From positions 1 through 47,464 of the IMG/VR virus record IMGVR_UViG_3300032287_004322: a DNA stretch of 47,464 bases; one strand, given 5' to 3'. How positions within the stretch are numbered: the first letter of the stretch is position 1; every line of letters starts with the position of its first letter. The position numbers were made by a program, and so were the translations under genes. The DNA comes from a virus. A model generated the notes under the pieces. It made no database searches. It was not told the DNA's origin and worked only from the letters and a program-made list of their open reading frames with translations. Shown here in pieces: positions 24,955 through 33,326 of this stretch.

Positions 24955-26705
24955 GAGTAGCAGACTATGTAATTCAATTTTTAGAAAATAAAGGAATTAA
25001 ACATGCTTTTGAAGTACCAGGAGGTGGGGCTATGTATCTGAATGATGCTATAGCAAAAAGTAATATTACTCCTATATTTTGTCATCATGAGCAATCTTGT
25101 GCTATGGCGGCTGTAGGTTATTCTAAAGCAACAAATAATGTTTCATTAATAATCCCAACTTCAGGTTGTGGTAGTACAAATACAATTACCGGTATATTAG
25201 ATGCCTGGCAGGATAGTAATAAAGTATTTATTGTTTCAGGACAAGCTAATTTGAAAGAAACAACATATTATAAAGGCATCCCTTTAAGAAAACTAGGTGT
25301 ACAAGAAGTTAATATAATACCTATAATACAATCTATTACTAAATACAGTATTACTGTTACTGATCCTACTAAAATAAAATATATCCTAGAAGAAGCATAT
25401 CATCTATGTACTACTGGAAGACCAGGACCTGTATGGATAGATATTCCATTAGATATCCAATCATCTCTAATATCACCAGATGAGTTAGAATCATATAGTA
25501 TTATACCTAAAGAATCAAATATTGACTTATCTGAATTTGCTAATTTATTAAGTCAAGCTAAAAGACCAATTATAATTGCTGGAGGTGGTATTGATTCAGC
25601 TGGGGCTAGAAAAGAATTGAAACAATTTATTGAATATTATAATATACCATGTGCCGTTACCTTTTTAGGAATTGATTTTTTAGAAGAAAATCACCCATTA
25701 TATGTTGGTAGAATAGGATTAAAAGGTACTAGAGCAGGTAATTTTGCTGTACAAAATTCTGATCTTATTATATCGCTCGGTAGTTCATTAAGTGTAGCAG
25801 CAACCGGATTTAGGTATGATTTATTTGGTAGAGAAGCTAAAATAGTAGTTGTTGATATTGATATGATTGAACATACTAAAGGAACGGTTAGAATTGATTC
25901 ATTTATTGAAAAAGATGTAAAACAATTTCTTTTAGAATTTATTAATAATCCTATAGATTATAGAGTACCTAGCTTTTGGTCTTCCAAATGTCTATCATGG
26001 AAAACCAAATGGTCTCCATTCAATAGACCAGATATAAATGAATTGAATATGTATTCATTTTCTAAAGAACTAACAGAATGCACTAAAGACTTAGATTCAG
26101 TAGTAACAACAGATGCTGGTTCAGCATACTATATATTAGCTCAAAGCTTAATGAATAATACACTAATATTACCTTCAGCTCAAGGTGAAATGGGATTTAC
26201 CTTACCCGCAGCAGTAGGTATAGCAGTTGCTCAACCTGAGAGATTAGTTATTGGTGTTACTGGTGAAGGATCATTTCAATTTAATATTCAAGAATTACAA
26301 ACAATAGTACAAAATAAATTACCAATTAAATTATTTGTATTAAACAATGGTGGTTATTTATCAATTAGAAATACACAAACAAAATTATTTGAAAAAAGAC
26401 TATCAGGAGTAAATGCAGATTCTGGTATTTCCTTTCCAGATTGTAGAAAAATAGCAAATGCTTATAATTTTAAATTTTATAGAATAAATACTATACACGA
26501 ATTAAAAACACTACTTCCCGAAATATTAGCTTTGGATACTTATTGTTTATGTGAAGTTATGTGTCCTGTTACTGAAGAAATTTATCCTACATCCGCTACA
26601 ATAAAAACTGAAGATGGCAAATTAAGTTCCCGACCTTTAGAAAATATGTTTCCATTTTTAAGTGAAGAAGAATTTAAAAACGAAATGATAATTAAACCTA
26701 TATAA
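24948..26705 (+). CDS. Acetolactate-synthase-like ThDP enzyme (YerE-like candidate)
   Basis: 585 residues with full pyrimidine, central and pyrophosphate domains. The activating Glu is in FCHHEQSCAM (E48). The ThDP-Mg motif is GEGSFQFN (439 on) with NN about 28 residues later; the usual GDG is GEG. The family includes YerE, which adds a two-carbon unit from pyruvate to C4 of CDP-4-keto-3,6-dideoxyglucose, the product of E1. Finding it 1.8 kb from the E1 gene suggests that branched-sugar reaction. A role in amino-acid synthesis is unlikely here. Confidence 0.83.
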   Translation: MVRVADYVIQFLENKGIKHAFEVPGGGAMYLNDAIAKSNITPIFCHHEQSCAMAAVGYSKATNNVSLIIPTSGCGSTNTITGILDAWQDSNKVFIVSGQANLKETTYYKGIPLRKLGVQEVNIIPIIQSITKYSITVTDPTKIKYILEEAYHLCTTGRPGPVWIDIPLDIQSSLISPDELESYSIIPKESNIDLSEFANLLSQAKRPIIIAGGGIDSAGARKELKQFIEYYNIPCAVTFLGIDFLEENHPLYVGRIGLKGTRAGNFAVQNSDLIISLGSSLSVAATGFRYDLFGREAKIVVVDIDMIEHTKGTVRIDSFIEKDVKQFLLEFINNPIDYRVPSFWSSKCLSWKTKWSPFNRPDINELNMYSFSKELTECTKDLDSVVTTDAGSAYYILAQSLMNNTLILPSAQGEMGFTLPAAVGIAVAQPERLVIGVTGEGSFQFNIQELQTIVQNKLPIKLFVLNNGGYLSIRNTQTKLFEKRLSGVNADSGISFPDCRKIANAYNFKFYRINTIHELKTLLPEILALDTYCLCEVMCPVTEEIYPTSATIKTEDGKLSSRPLENMFPFLSEEEFKNEMIIKPI

Positions 26706-26706
26706 T

Positions 26707-27465
26707 ATGAATTTTTTTAAAAAAAGTAAAGTAAATAATGTCTTTTATTCTGAAGAATCAACATTAAATAAATTATCCCGATTATTAGAAACAGATAAAG
26801 GAACAGGAAATAAATATGATTTATCTTGGGGAAAAGATTGGCCTGAATTAGAATGTTGGGGTTATACAACTACTTATGAAAAATATATGTATCCTTTTAA
26901 AAAAGAAAATATTAATTTTTTAGAAATAGGGATTTGTGATAAAAGATTTCCTTATGCTTCTCCTCAGCTATGGTTATCTTATTTTAAAAATATAGATCTT
27001 TATTGTATTGATAATTTTTGGGGTCAATATTTAACAAATAAACATGATGATATTAAAAAATTAAATGATTGGGGAGTTAATTTTATTTATGCTGATCAAG
27101 GTAATTATTGTGATTGGAATGAAATTAAAGAATCAATACCAGTTAAATTTGATTTTATTGTTGAAGATGGAAGTCACTGGCCTAATCATATGGTAATTAC
27201 TCTGTGGCAATCAATAGATCTAATAAAACCGGGGGGTTATTATTTTATGGAGGACCTTCAAAACCCTGTTAATTTTAAAGGTAGTATGAAAATAGATAAT
27301 ACTTTATTAACTGAAAATTTAATAAAAACTAAAGAAACAGGAATATTTTACTCTAATTTTTTAAATGAACAACAAAATAAAGATATACAAGATAATTTTG
27401 AACTTGTAGATTTAGTTTTAGACTCTACTGAAAAGATATATTTAGCTGTTTTTAAAAAGAAATAA
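26707..27465 (+). CDS. Class I methyltransferase-like, sugar-cluster type
   Basis: 252 residues. NFLEIGICDKRFPYA (SAM loop), LYCIDNFWG (acidic second strand), FDFIVEDGSHWPNH and IKPGGYYFMEDLQ match macrocin O-methyltransferase/cephalosporin-hydroxylase-type proteins that bind SAM and metal. It would O-methylate a sugar hydroxyl, perhaps on the branched sugar. It follows the ThDP gene by 1 nt and precedes an SDR by 1 nt. Confidence 0.8.
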   Translation: MNFFKKSKVNNVFYSEESTLNKLSRLLETDKGTGNKYDLSWGKDWPELECWGYTTTYEKYMYPFKKENINFLEIGICDKRFPYASPQLWLSYFKNIDLYCIDNFWGQYLTNKHDDIKKLNDWGVNFIYADQGNYCDWNEIKESIPVKFDFIVEDGSHWPNHMVITLWQSIDLIKPGGYYFMEDLQNPVNFKGSMKIDNTLLTENLIKTKETGIFYSNFLNEQQNKDIQDNFELVDLVLDSTEKIYLAVFKKK

Positions 27466-27466
27466 T

Positions 27467-28240
27467 ATGAAAATATTAATTACTGGAGCTAATGGCTATA
27501 TAGGTAAATCATTGTATAATGCTTTAAAAGATAAACATGAAATAACTAGTATTACTAGACAAAATTTTGATTTAACTAATATTCAATCTATGATTGAATT
27601 TTTTAAAGATAAATATTTTGATATTGTATTACACTGTGCTATAGCAGGAGGAAGTAGATTAAAAGAAGATGAATGGGAAGTGATGAATACTAATCTAAGC
27701 ATATATTACAATTTACTCCAATGCCGAACCTACTATAATAAATTAATTAATTTTGGATCAGGTGCCGAAACACATGCTGCTGATGCTCCTTACGGCTTAA
27801 GTAAATTAGTTATTAGAAATTCAATAATAAATATACCTAATTTCTATAATGTAAGAATATTTGGTGTGTTTGATGAGAATGAATTAGATACTAGATTTAT
27901 AAAAGCAAACATTAAAAGATATATTGATAAGGAACCAATACAAATTCACCAAAATAAATTAATGGACTTTTTTTATATGAAAGATTTAGTTAACATAATA
28001 AAATATTATATTAATAATGGTGGTCCTAAAGAAATAGATTGTAAATATAAAAAAACATTTTCTTTAAAACAAATAGCAGATATTATTAATAGTTTAGATG
28101 GACATAAAGTTAATATAGAAAATATAAATACTGATTTAAAAGACAACTATGTGGGGGAATTTAGAGATTTAGGAATTGAATTTATAGGATTAGAACAAGG
28201 GATTAAAGAAGTATACAATAAATTAAAAAATAATACATGA
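27467..28240 (+). CDS. Short SDR nucleotide-sugar reductase/epimerase
   Basis: 257 residues, small for an extended SDR. NAD(P) motif ITGANGYIGKSL, an active-site strand NFGSGAE, and APYGLSKLVIR with Tyr and Lys. It resembles the Fcl/RmlD-type reductase group more than dehydratases. It could reduce a keto-sugar, for example the acetyl-branched product (a YerF-like step), but this is a guess from position only. Confidence 0.72.
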   Translation: MKILITGANGYIGKSLYNALKDKHEITSITRQNFDLTNIQSMIEFFKDKYFDIVLHCAIAGGSRLKEDEWEVMNTNLSIYYNLLQCRTYYNKLINFGSGAETHAADAPYGLSKLVIRNSIINIPNFYNVRIFGVFDENELDTRFIKANIKRYIDKEPIQIHQNKLMDFFYMKDLVNIIKYYINNGGPKEIDCKYKKTFSLKQIADIINSLDGHKVNIENINTDLKDNYVGEFRDLGIEFIGLEQGIKEVYNKLKNNT

Positions 28241-28677
28241 TCTTTATATCACATAGAGGGAATATAGATGGTAAAAAACCACATTTAGAAAACAATCCTG
28301 ATTATATTAATGAAGCTATTACTTTAGGATATGATGTAGAAGTTGATATGTGGTGGATAGATGGTAAAATTTATTTAGGGCATGATAAACCACAATATGA
28401 AATAAGTGATAATTGGTTAGCTGAAAGAGCTAATAAATTGTGGATTCATTGTAAAAATGTAGAACTATTAGGTTGGATTAAAAATACAACATTACACTAC
28501 TTTTGGCACGAAGAAGATACTCTAACTTTAACATCTAAAAATTTCATTTGGGTATATCCTGGTAAACAACCCGTTATTAAAAGTATAGCTGTAATGCCGG
28601 AAAGAAGTAATGATGATGTTTCCAAATGTATAGGAATATGTAGTGACTTTATAAAACAATATAAAAATGACTATTAA
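28237..28677 (+). CDS. Glycerophosphodiester phosphodiesterase-like (GDPD/PI-PLC fold) protein
   Basis: 146 residues. ISHRGN at the N-terminus and EVDMWWIDGKIYLGHD near residue 38 are the GDPD active-site HRG and E-x-D-x-x-x-x-x-D-x-x-x-x-x-HD patterns. The second catalytic His is included. It is about half the usual length (240+), ending soon after the middle strands. It could cleave or recognise a glycerophosphate-like linkage in a glycan. It overlaps both neighbours by a few bases. Confidence 0.68.
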   Translation: MIFISHRGNIDGKKPHLENNPDYINEAITLGYDVEVDMWWIDGKIYLGHDKPQYEISDNWLAERANKLWIHCKNVELLGWIKNTTLHYFWHEEDTLTLTSKNFIWVYPGKQPVIKSIAVMPERSNDDVSKCIGICSDFIKQYKNDY

Positions 28678-29581
28678 AATATGGCAACATTTAATGCCCT
28701 GGGAGTTAGATTATTCATTACTCCACCTACTACAATTAAAAAAAGCATCTCAATATTTACTACCTGGAGATACAATTCACTTTGATATAGCTCTGAATTT
28801 ATCTAGTTATATTATTGATTGGGAAAAATCAAAATTACCTAAACAGTTCTTTATTGATAAATTTGAAGTATTATGTAAACAAATAGATTGGACCGATAAA
28901 GTAAGACCCTATATATATGATGAAGATAAGTTATGGGGACATTTAGATTTTCAACGTGATGTAACTGTTGAACCTAATATAGATTATTATATAGTTACCT
29001 GCCCTGATATGTGGTTTCATGAACATTTATTATATTATCTAATTGAGTATGCTAAAAAAATAAAAAGTAAATACTTTATGATAGCACCTGAAACTCATAA
29101 GTTATGGGATAAAACCTGGGATGAATTGGTAAATAAAAATTATAAAGATATTCCCTATAGTGAATGGAATAAATCAAATATAATTGATATACAAAATACA
29201 ATTAATAAATCAGATGAACCTTTCCTAAAAAAAGCCAATAATTTTAAATGGGCAGGATGGTTTGATTTATATAGTAAAGATTTTGTTGAAGAATTAATAC
29301 CTACATTTGAAGATTGGAAAGGATATGGGCCTATAGATTTTTTTAGTATGATAGTATCTGATATAGCTACTCAAAATGGTGCTATAGTTGAAGAATATAT
29401 ACTTCAAAATCAAATAGTATGTGAATATCATCCTAATAAAGAAGGTTATAATTTTTCTGATTATTATAAAAACTTACTTGTACTAAATAAAATAGAAAAT
29501 CAAAGACAAACTATAGAGTCTAAATTTCCTTATTATATTGAACAATGGATTCAATATGCTAAAACCAAAAAAATATTTTAA
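28667..29581 (+). CDS. Putative glycosyltransferase-like protein, unknown
   Basis: 304 residues, no sure family. An NIDYYIVTCPDMWFHEHLLYYL segment and a large, Trp- and Asp-rich second half (KWAGWFDLYS, DWKGYGPIDFFS) resemble GT-A-like proteins of phage and capsule clusters. It is the last gene before a promoter, so it ends the long unit that starts at 12.7 kb. Function is inferred from context. Confidence 0.6.
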   Translation: MTIKIWQHLMPWELDYSLLHLLQLKKASQYLLPGDTIHFDIALNLSSYIIDWEKSKLPKQFFIDKFEVLCKQIDWTDKVRPYIYDEDKLWGHLDFQRDVTVEPNIDYYIVTCPDMWFHEHLLYYLIEYAKKIKSKYFMIAPETHKLWDKTWDELVNKNYKDIPYSEWNKSNIIDIQNTINKSDEPFLKKANNFKWAGWFDLYSKDFVEELIPTFEDWKGYGPIDFFSMIVSDIATQNGAIVEEYILQNQIVCEYHPNKEGYNFSDYYKNLLVLNKIENQRQTIESKFPYYIEQWIQYAKTKKIF

Positions 29582-29594
29582 TCAAGTAATAATT

Positions 29595-29626
29595 TTTGGA
29601 AAATCAAAATAAGTTCATTATATTTA
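29595..29626 (+). promoter_or_regulatory. Host-like promoter TTTG-N20-TATATTTA
   Basis: TTTG at 29595-29598 and TATATTTA at 29619-29626, exactly 20 nt apart, in the 57-nt gap after 29581; the start codon is 12 nt downstream. The same spacing is seen at 36887, 37557 and 41318. It matches the Bacteroidota sigma consensus (TTTG ... TAnnTTTG) and gives the split ThDP genes and what follows their own transcript. Confidence 0.65.
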
Positions 29627-29638
29627 ATATAATATAAT

Positions 29639-30235
29639 ATGAAAAAAAAATATACATCACAAGATCTTATTGATTTTGAAACTAAAGTAAAAGAAGCATA
29701 TGAAGCAGGACAAATTAAAGGTCCTGTTCATTTATCTAAAAACAACGAACAACAATTAATAGATTTATTTGAAAACATAAGTGAAGATGATTGGGTATTC
29801 TCTGCTTGGAGAAATCATTACCATGCTTTACTCCATGGAGTTGATCCTGAATACCTATTTAGAACTATTAGTGAAGGTAAAAGTATGGGAACTAATAATA
29901 TTAATCCTAATTTTTATGCTTCTTCAATTGTAGGTGGTATTATTCCTATTGCTTTGGGAGCTGCTCAAGCTCTTAAATTAAAAAATTCACCAGATAAAGT
30001 ATGGTGCTTTATAGGTGATATGACAATGGAAACAGGTGGTTTTTGGGAAGCATATAAATATTCTCAAAATTTTGATCTACCACTCCAGTTTGTAGTTGAA
30101 GATAATAATTTAAGTGTTCATACTCCTACTACAACAGCTTGGAATAAAAAAATGACTCCACCAGAAGGAATAATTTATTATTCTTACGATATGCATTATC
30201 CACATCATGGGACTGGAAAATGGGTTAACTTCTAA
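29639..30235 (+). CDS. ThDP-binding E1-alpha-like subunit (short)
   Basis: 198 residues, against about 320-360 for pyruvate-dehydrogenase E1 alpha. Present are the SxxxxxGG entry (SSIVGGIIPIALGAAQALK) and the ThDP-Mg motif at residues 126-157, GDM ... EDNN in place of GDG ... NN. It carries the diphosphate-binding half of the cofactor site; the partner encoded 9 nt on supplies the other half. Likely a decarboxylase or ketolase acting on a keto-acid or sugar. Substrate unknown. Confidence 0.75.
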   Translation: MKKKYTSQDLIDFETKVKEAYEAGQIKGPVHLSKNNEQQLIDLFENISEDDWVFSAWRNHYHALLHGVDPEYLFRTISEGKSMGTNNINPNFYASSIVGGIIPIALGAAQALKLKNSPDKVWCFIGDMTMETGGFWEAYKYSQNFDLPLQFVVEDNNLSVHTPTTTAWNKKMTPPEGIIYYSYDMHYPHHGTGKWVNF

Positions 30236-30244
30236 AATTAATAT

Positions 30245-30781
30245 ATGAAATATAGAGACGAATTGATAAGAGCAATGGAATGGTTAGGTGAAAAACCTAA
30301 TACTATATTTACAGGCCAAGCAATTGCCCTTAGCGGACATGCAATATCAGGCACAATGGAAAAAGTACCTAAAGAAAAACGTATTGAACTCCCAGTATTT
30401 GAAGAAACACAATTAGGAATGGCTATTGGATTAGCATTGGAAGGATTTGTTCCTATTACTTGTTATCCACGTTTTGATTTTTTCATTTTAGCAATGAATC
30501 AATTAGTGAATCATTTAGATAAAATGAAAGAAATGTCTGAGAATAAAATGCAACCTAAAGTAATTATTAGAGTAGCAGTTGGGTCTAAACTCCCATTCTC
30601 AGCAGGCCCTCAACATACTCAAGACCACACAGAAGCAATTAAGTTAATGTTAACTGATGTTGATGTAATTTCACTTAATGAGCCCGAAGATATATTTCCT
30701 GCTTTTCAAAAAGCATATGAGCGTGAAGATGGAAAATCATCATTAATAGTAGAATATAGTGATTATTACGGATTAAAATAA
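30245..30781 (+). CDS. ThDP-binding E1-beta-like subunit (pyrimidine domain only)
   Basis: 178 residues. PVFEETQLGMAIGLALEGFVPI carries the activating Glu of the pyrimidine domain (as in E1 beta), and a His-rich loop GPQHTQDHTEAI follows. The transketolase C-terminal domain of E1 beta (about 130 residues) is missing. With the preceding gene it makes a minimal two-subunit ThDP enzyme of about 376 residues, similar in plan to the small ComD/ComE-type decarboxylases but E1-like in sequence. Confidence 0.75.
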   Translation: MKYRDELIRAMEWLGEKPNTIFTGQAIALSGHAISGTMEKVPKEKRIELPVFEETQLGMAIGLALEGFVPITCYPRFDFFILAMNQLVNHLDKMKEMSENKMQPKVIIRVAVGSKLPFSAGPQHTQDHTEAIKLMLTDVDVISLNEPEDIFPAFQKAYEREDGKSSLIVEYSDYYGLK

Positions 30782-30789
30782 AATAAACA

Positions 30790-31791
30790 ATGGATTTCTT
30801 AAAAAAAGAACTAAACAAAATAATAGGAGATATTGATTTTTCTTATCTTAAAGATAAAAAAGTATTAATAACTGGAGCTTCAGGACTTGTTGGTTTTTAT
30901 TTATCACAATGTTTAAAAGAACTTCAAAAAGAATTAAACATCAAGATATATCTATCGTATAAAAATTCAATTCCTGATTATTTAAAACAATACTTTAACT
31001 TTCAATATACAGAATTAAAAGGAGATATAACAACACTTAAATTAAAACCAGAATATTTTGATGTGATTATTCATTCCTCAGGATATGCTCAACCTTCTAA
31101 ATTTTTAGATGATAGAATAAAAACTATAAAAATAAACACAGAAGCTACTATTACTCTATTAAATTCACTAAAAAAAGATGGAAAATTTCTTTTTGTAAGT
31201 TCTAGCGAAGTATATAGTGAGAATAATAATTCCAATATTACCGAGTCAGATATAGGAATTTCCACACCTGAGCATAACAGGGCCTGTTATATTGAATCTA
31301 AAAGATGTGGCGAAACTATATGTCATAGTTATGCTAGAGCAGGATATGATGTTAAAATAGCTAGATTAAGCTTAGCATATGGTCCTTTTACTAAAAAAGG
31401 AGATGGAAGAGCTTTAAGTAATTTAATTGATAAAGGATTAAATAAAGAATATATTGAATTGCTTGATGATGGTTCTTCCTTAAGAACCTGCTGTTATATT
31501 ACAGATATAATTGAAATGTTTTGGAATATTATACTACATGGAAAAGAAGTAACATATAATACAGGAGGAATTAACCATGTTTCTATAAAAGAATTAGCAG
31601 ATATTATAGGTCAAAAACTAAATAAAGAAGTAAAAATACCTCCAATAATAAATCGTTTAGTTGGTAGTCCTAAAGTCGTTAATATTAGTATAGACAAATA
31701 TCTCAAAGAATTCAATAAGAAATCATTTACTGACATAAATGAAGGATTATCCAAAACAATAGAATGGAATAAAACATTAAACAATGAATAA
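30790..31791 (+). CDS. SDR, UDP-glucuronate decarboxylase/epimerase-like
   Basis: 333 residues. About 20 residues of N-terminal helix precede VLITGASGLVGFYLS, as in UDP-glucuronate decarboxylases. Active-site VSSSEVYS and ACYIESKRCGE (Ser, Glu, Tyr, Lys all present), then ARLSLAYGPFTKKGDGRA. It may decarboxylate, dehydrate or epimerise an NDP-sugar; the fifth SDR of the locus. It overlaps the next gene by 8 nt. Confidence 0.78.
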   Translation: MDFLKKELNKIIGDIDFSYLKDKKVLITGASGLVGFYLSQCLKELQKELNIKIYLSYKNSIPDYLKQYFNFQYTELKGDITTLKLKPEYFDVIIHSSGYAQPSKFLDDRIKTIKINTEATITLLNSLKKDGKFLFVSSSEVYSENNNSNITESDIGISTPEHNRACYIESKRCGETICHSYARAGYDVKIARLSLAYGPFTKKGDGRALSNLIDKGLNKEYIELLDDGSSLRTCCYITDIIEMFWNIILHGKEVTYNTGGINHVSIKELADIIGQKLNKEVKIPPIINRLVGSPKVVNISIDKYLKEFNKKSFTDINEGLSKTIEWNKTLNNE

Positions 31792-32641
31792 ATCAGCAAT
31801 ATTATTAGGTTGTAGAAATGATGGATATAAAGAAGATGAAAGAATTGTAACTTGCTTAACATCTATGGTAGAAACATTTGATGAAGTTTGGTTTTGTGAT
31901 TGGAATTCACCCTCAGAAAATGGACCTCTTTTATGGAAATTAAAAGATCAAATTCCCCAAATAGGAAAAATCAGACATTTTATAATTAATGAAGATATTG
32001 CTAAAATATTAACTCATAATAATCCTAAGGTAAGCCCATTCAATGGAGTTATATCTCAAAACATAATGCTTAGAAGATGTGAAGCAGATTGGATTGTTTG
32101 TTCTACTATGGACATAGTAGCCCCTAAAAAAGAAAATCTAGACAAATTTCTTCTAACAGCTAATAAAAATACATTCTACTCAGTTTCTAGAAGAGATATA
32201 GAATATTCTGATTTGGAAAACTTTGGATTTGATAATTGGAGAGAATTTCGAAATAAGTTAGATATAGAAAGTCAACCTCGATATTGGCCCGCTAAAGTAA
32301 CACCTAATGATGAATATAGTTTAATTAATTGCTGTGGTGATTTTCAATTAGCTCATAAAGATGTTTGGAATAAAATTAAAGGATTTGAAGAACAAATGCT
32401 ATATGCCTGCTTTGTAGACACAAACGCCCAGAAAAAAGCAGTATTAAATGGATTTAATTTAGAAGCCCATTATGATTTACCCCTATATCATTTATCTCAT
32501 ACAGGAATGGGTAATGATGGCTCGTCTCCATCAAAACAACATTATAATGATGTTTGGGATTGGGTAGAACGCTTTACTGAGTCGCAAAATACAGAAGATT
32601 GGGGGCTAGGGAATACAGAAATTGAATTTGAAATTATATGA
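31784..32641 (+). CDS. Glycosyltransferase-like (GT-A) protein
   Basis: 285 residues. An ILLGCRNDGY start, WIVCSTMDIVAP near residue 105 as a weak DxD-type site, and CCGDFQLAHKDVWNKIKGFEE near residue 183, the galactosyltransferase-like C-terminal motif of GT2/GT7 enzymes. A late His (LYHLSHTG) fits the metal ligand of that family. Substrate unknown. Confidence 0.68.
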   Translation: MNKSAILLGCRNDGYKEDERIVTCLTSMVETFDEVWFCDWNSPSENGPLLWKLKDQIPQIGKIRHFIINEDIAKILTHNNPKVSPFNGVISQNIMLRRCEADWIVCSTMDIVAPKKENLDKFLLTANKNTFYSVSRRDIEYSDLENFGFDNWREFRNKLDIESQPRYWPAKVTPNDEYSLINCCGDFQLAHKDVWNKIKGFEEQMLYACFVDTNAQKKAVLNGFNLEAHYDLPLYHLSHTGMGNDGSSPSKQHYNDVWDWVERFTESQNTEDWGLGNTEIEFEII

Positions 32642-32642
32642 T

Positions 32643-33326
32643 ATGCAGGGAATAGTAATACAAGGTCCTACTAATTATTGTAATCAAGTTGCTCCTGTAT
32701 TTAAAAATATACCTAACGTAGTTTGGTCAACATGGAAGGATGAACCACAAAAAAATATTGATTTTATAAACCAATATATTCCTGTAATTTTAAGTGATAA
32801 ACCTTCATTTCCTGGGTACCTAAATATTAATATGCAAACTGTTTCTACTTTAGCAGGTGTTAAATACCTACAAGAGAAAGGAGTAACAGAAATATTTAAA
32901 ACAAGAGGAGATATTCATATACCACATATAGATAAATTATTATCTTTATTAAAAGGAAAAAAAATTGCTTTTATGGTAATGTGTAAAGAAGGAGTAAGAT
33001 CTGATTTATACTATGAATTAGAATATCCTCATTATTCTCATGATTATCCAATGGATATAGTACTTTATGGATCTATAGATAATGTATTTAATTCTTTTAA
33101 TTTTATGGTTGATGATTGGTATACTATTCCTCCTGAATCCTTGATAGCGTATCATTTTTTCGTTGGTAAAAATTTAGAGTTTAAATTAAATTATAAACAT
33201 TTTATAGATAATAATATTTACTTTTTCCTTAATGATTGTCTTGAAAATAAAATTGAATTAACTTGGTTAAAACATAATGTAGATTTAGTTCAAATGCATA
33301 ATTCTAAAGATTACTATGAATTCTAA
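32643..33326 (+). CDS. WavE-like polysaccharide biosynthesis protein
   Basis: 227 residues from ATG 32643, which follows the previous stop by 1 nt; an in-frame ATG at 32622 would only overlap that gene. GIVIQGPTNYC, VVWSTWKDEPQ, NINMQTVSTLAGVKYL and FKTRGDIHIP are the conserved segments of the WavE lipopolysaccharide-core protein family, probably glycosyltransferases. TRGD would be the DxD-like site. Suggests the glycan resembles an LPS-type structure. Confidence 0.8.
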   Translation: MQGIVIQGPTNYCNQVAPVFKNIPNVVWSTWKDEPQKNIDFINQYIPVILSDKPSFPGYLNINMQTVSTLAGVKYLQEKGVTEIFKTRGDIHIPHIDKLLSLLKGKKIAFMVMCKEGVRSDLYYELEYPHYSHDYPMDIVLYGSIDNVFNSFNFMVDDWYTIPPESLIAYHFFVGKNLEFKLNYKHFIDNNIYFFLNDCLENKIELTWLKHNVDLVQMHNSKDYYEF

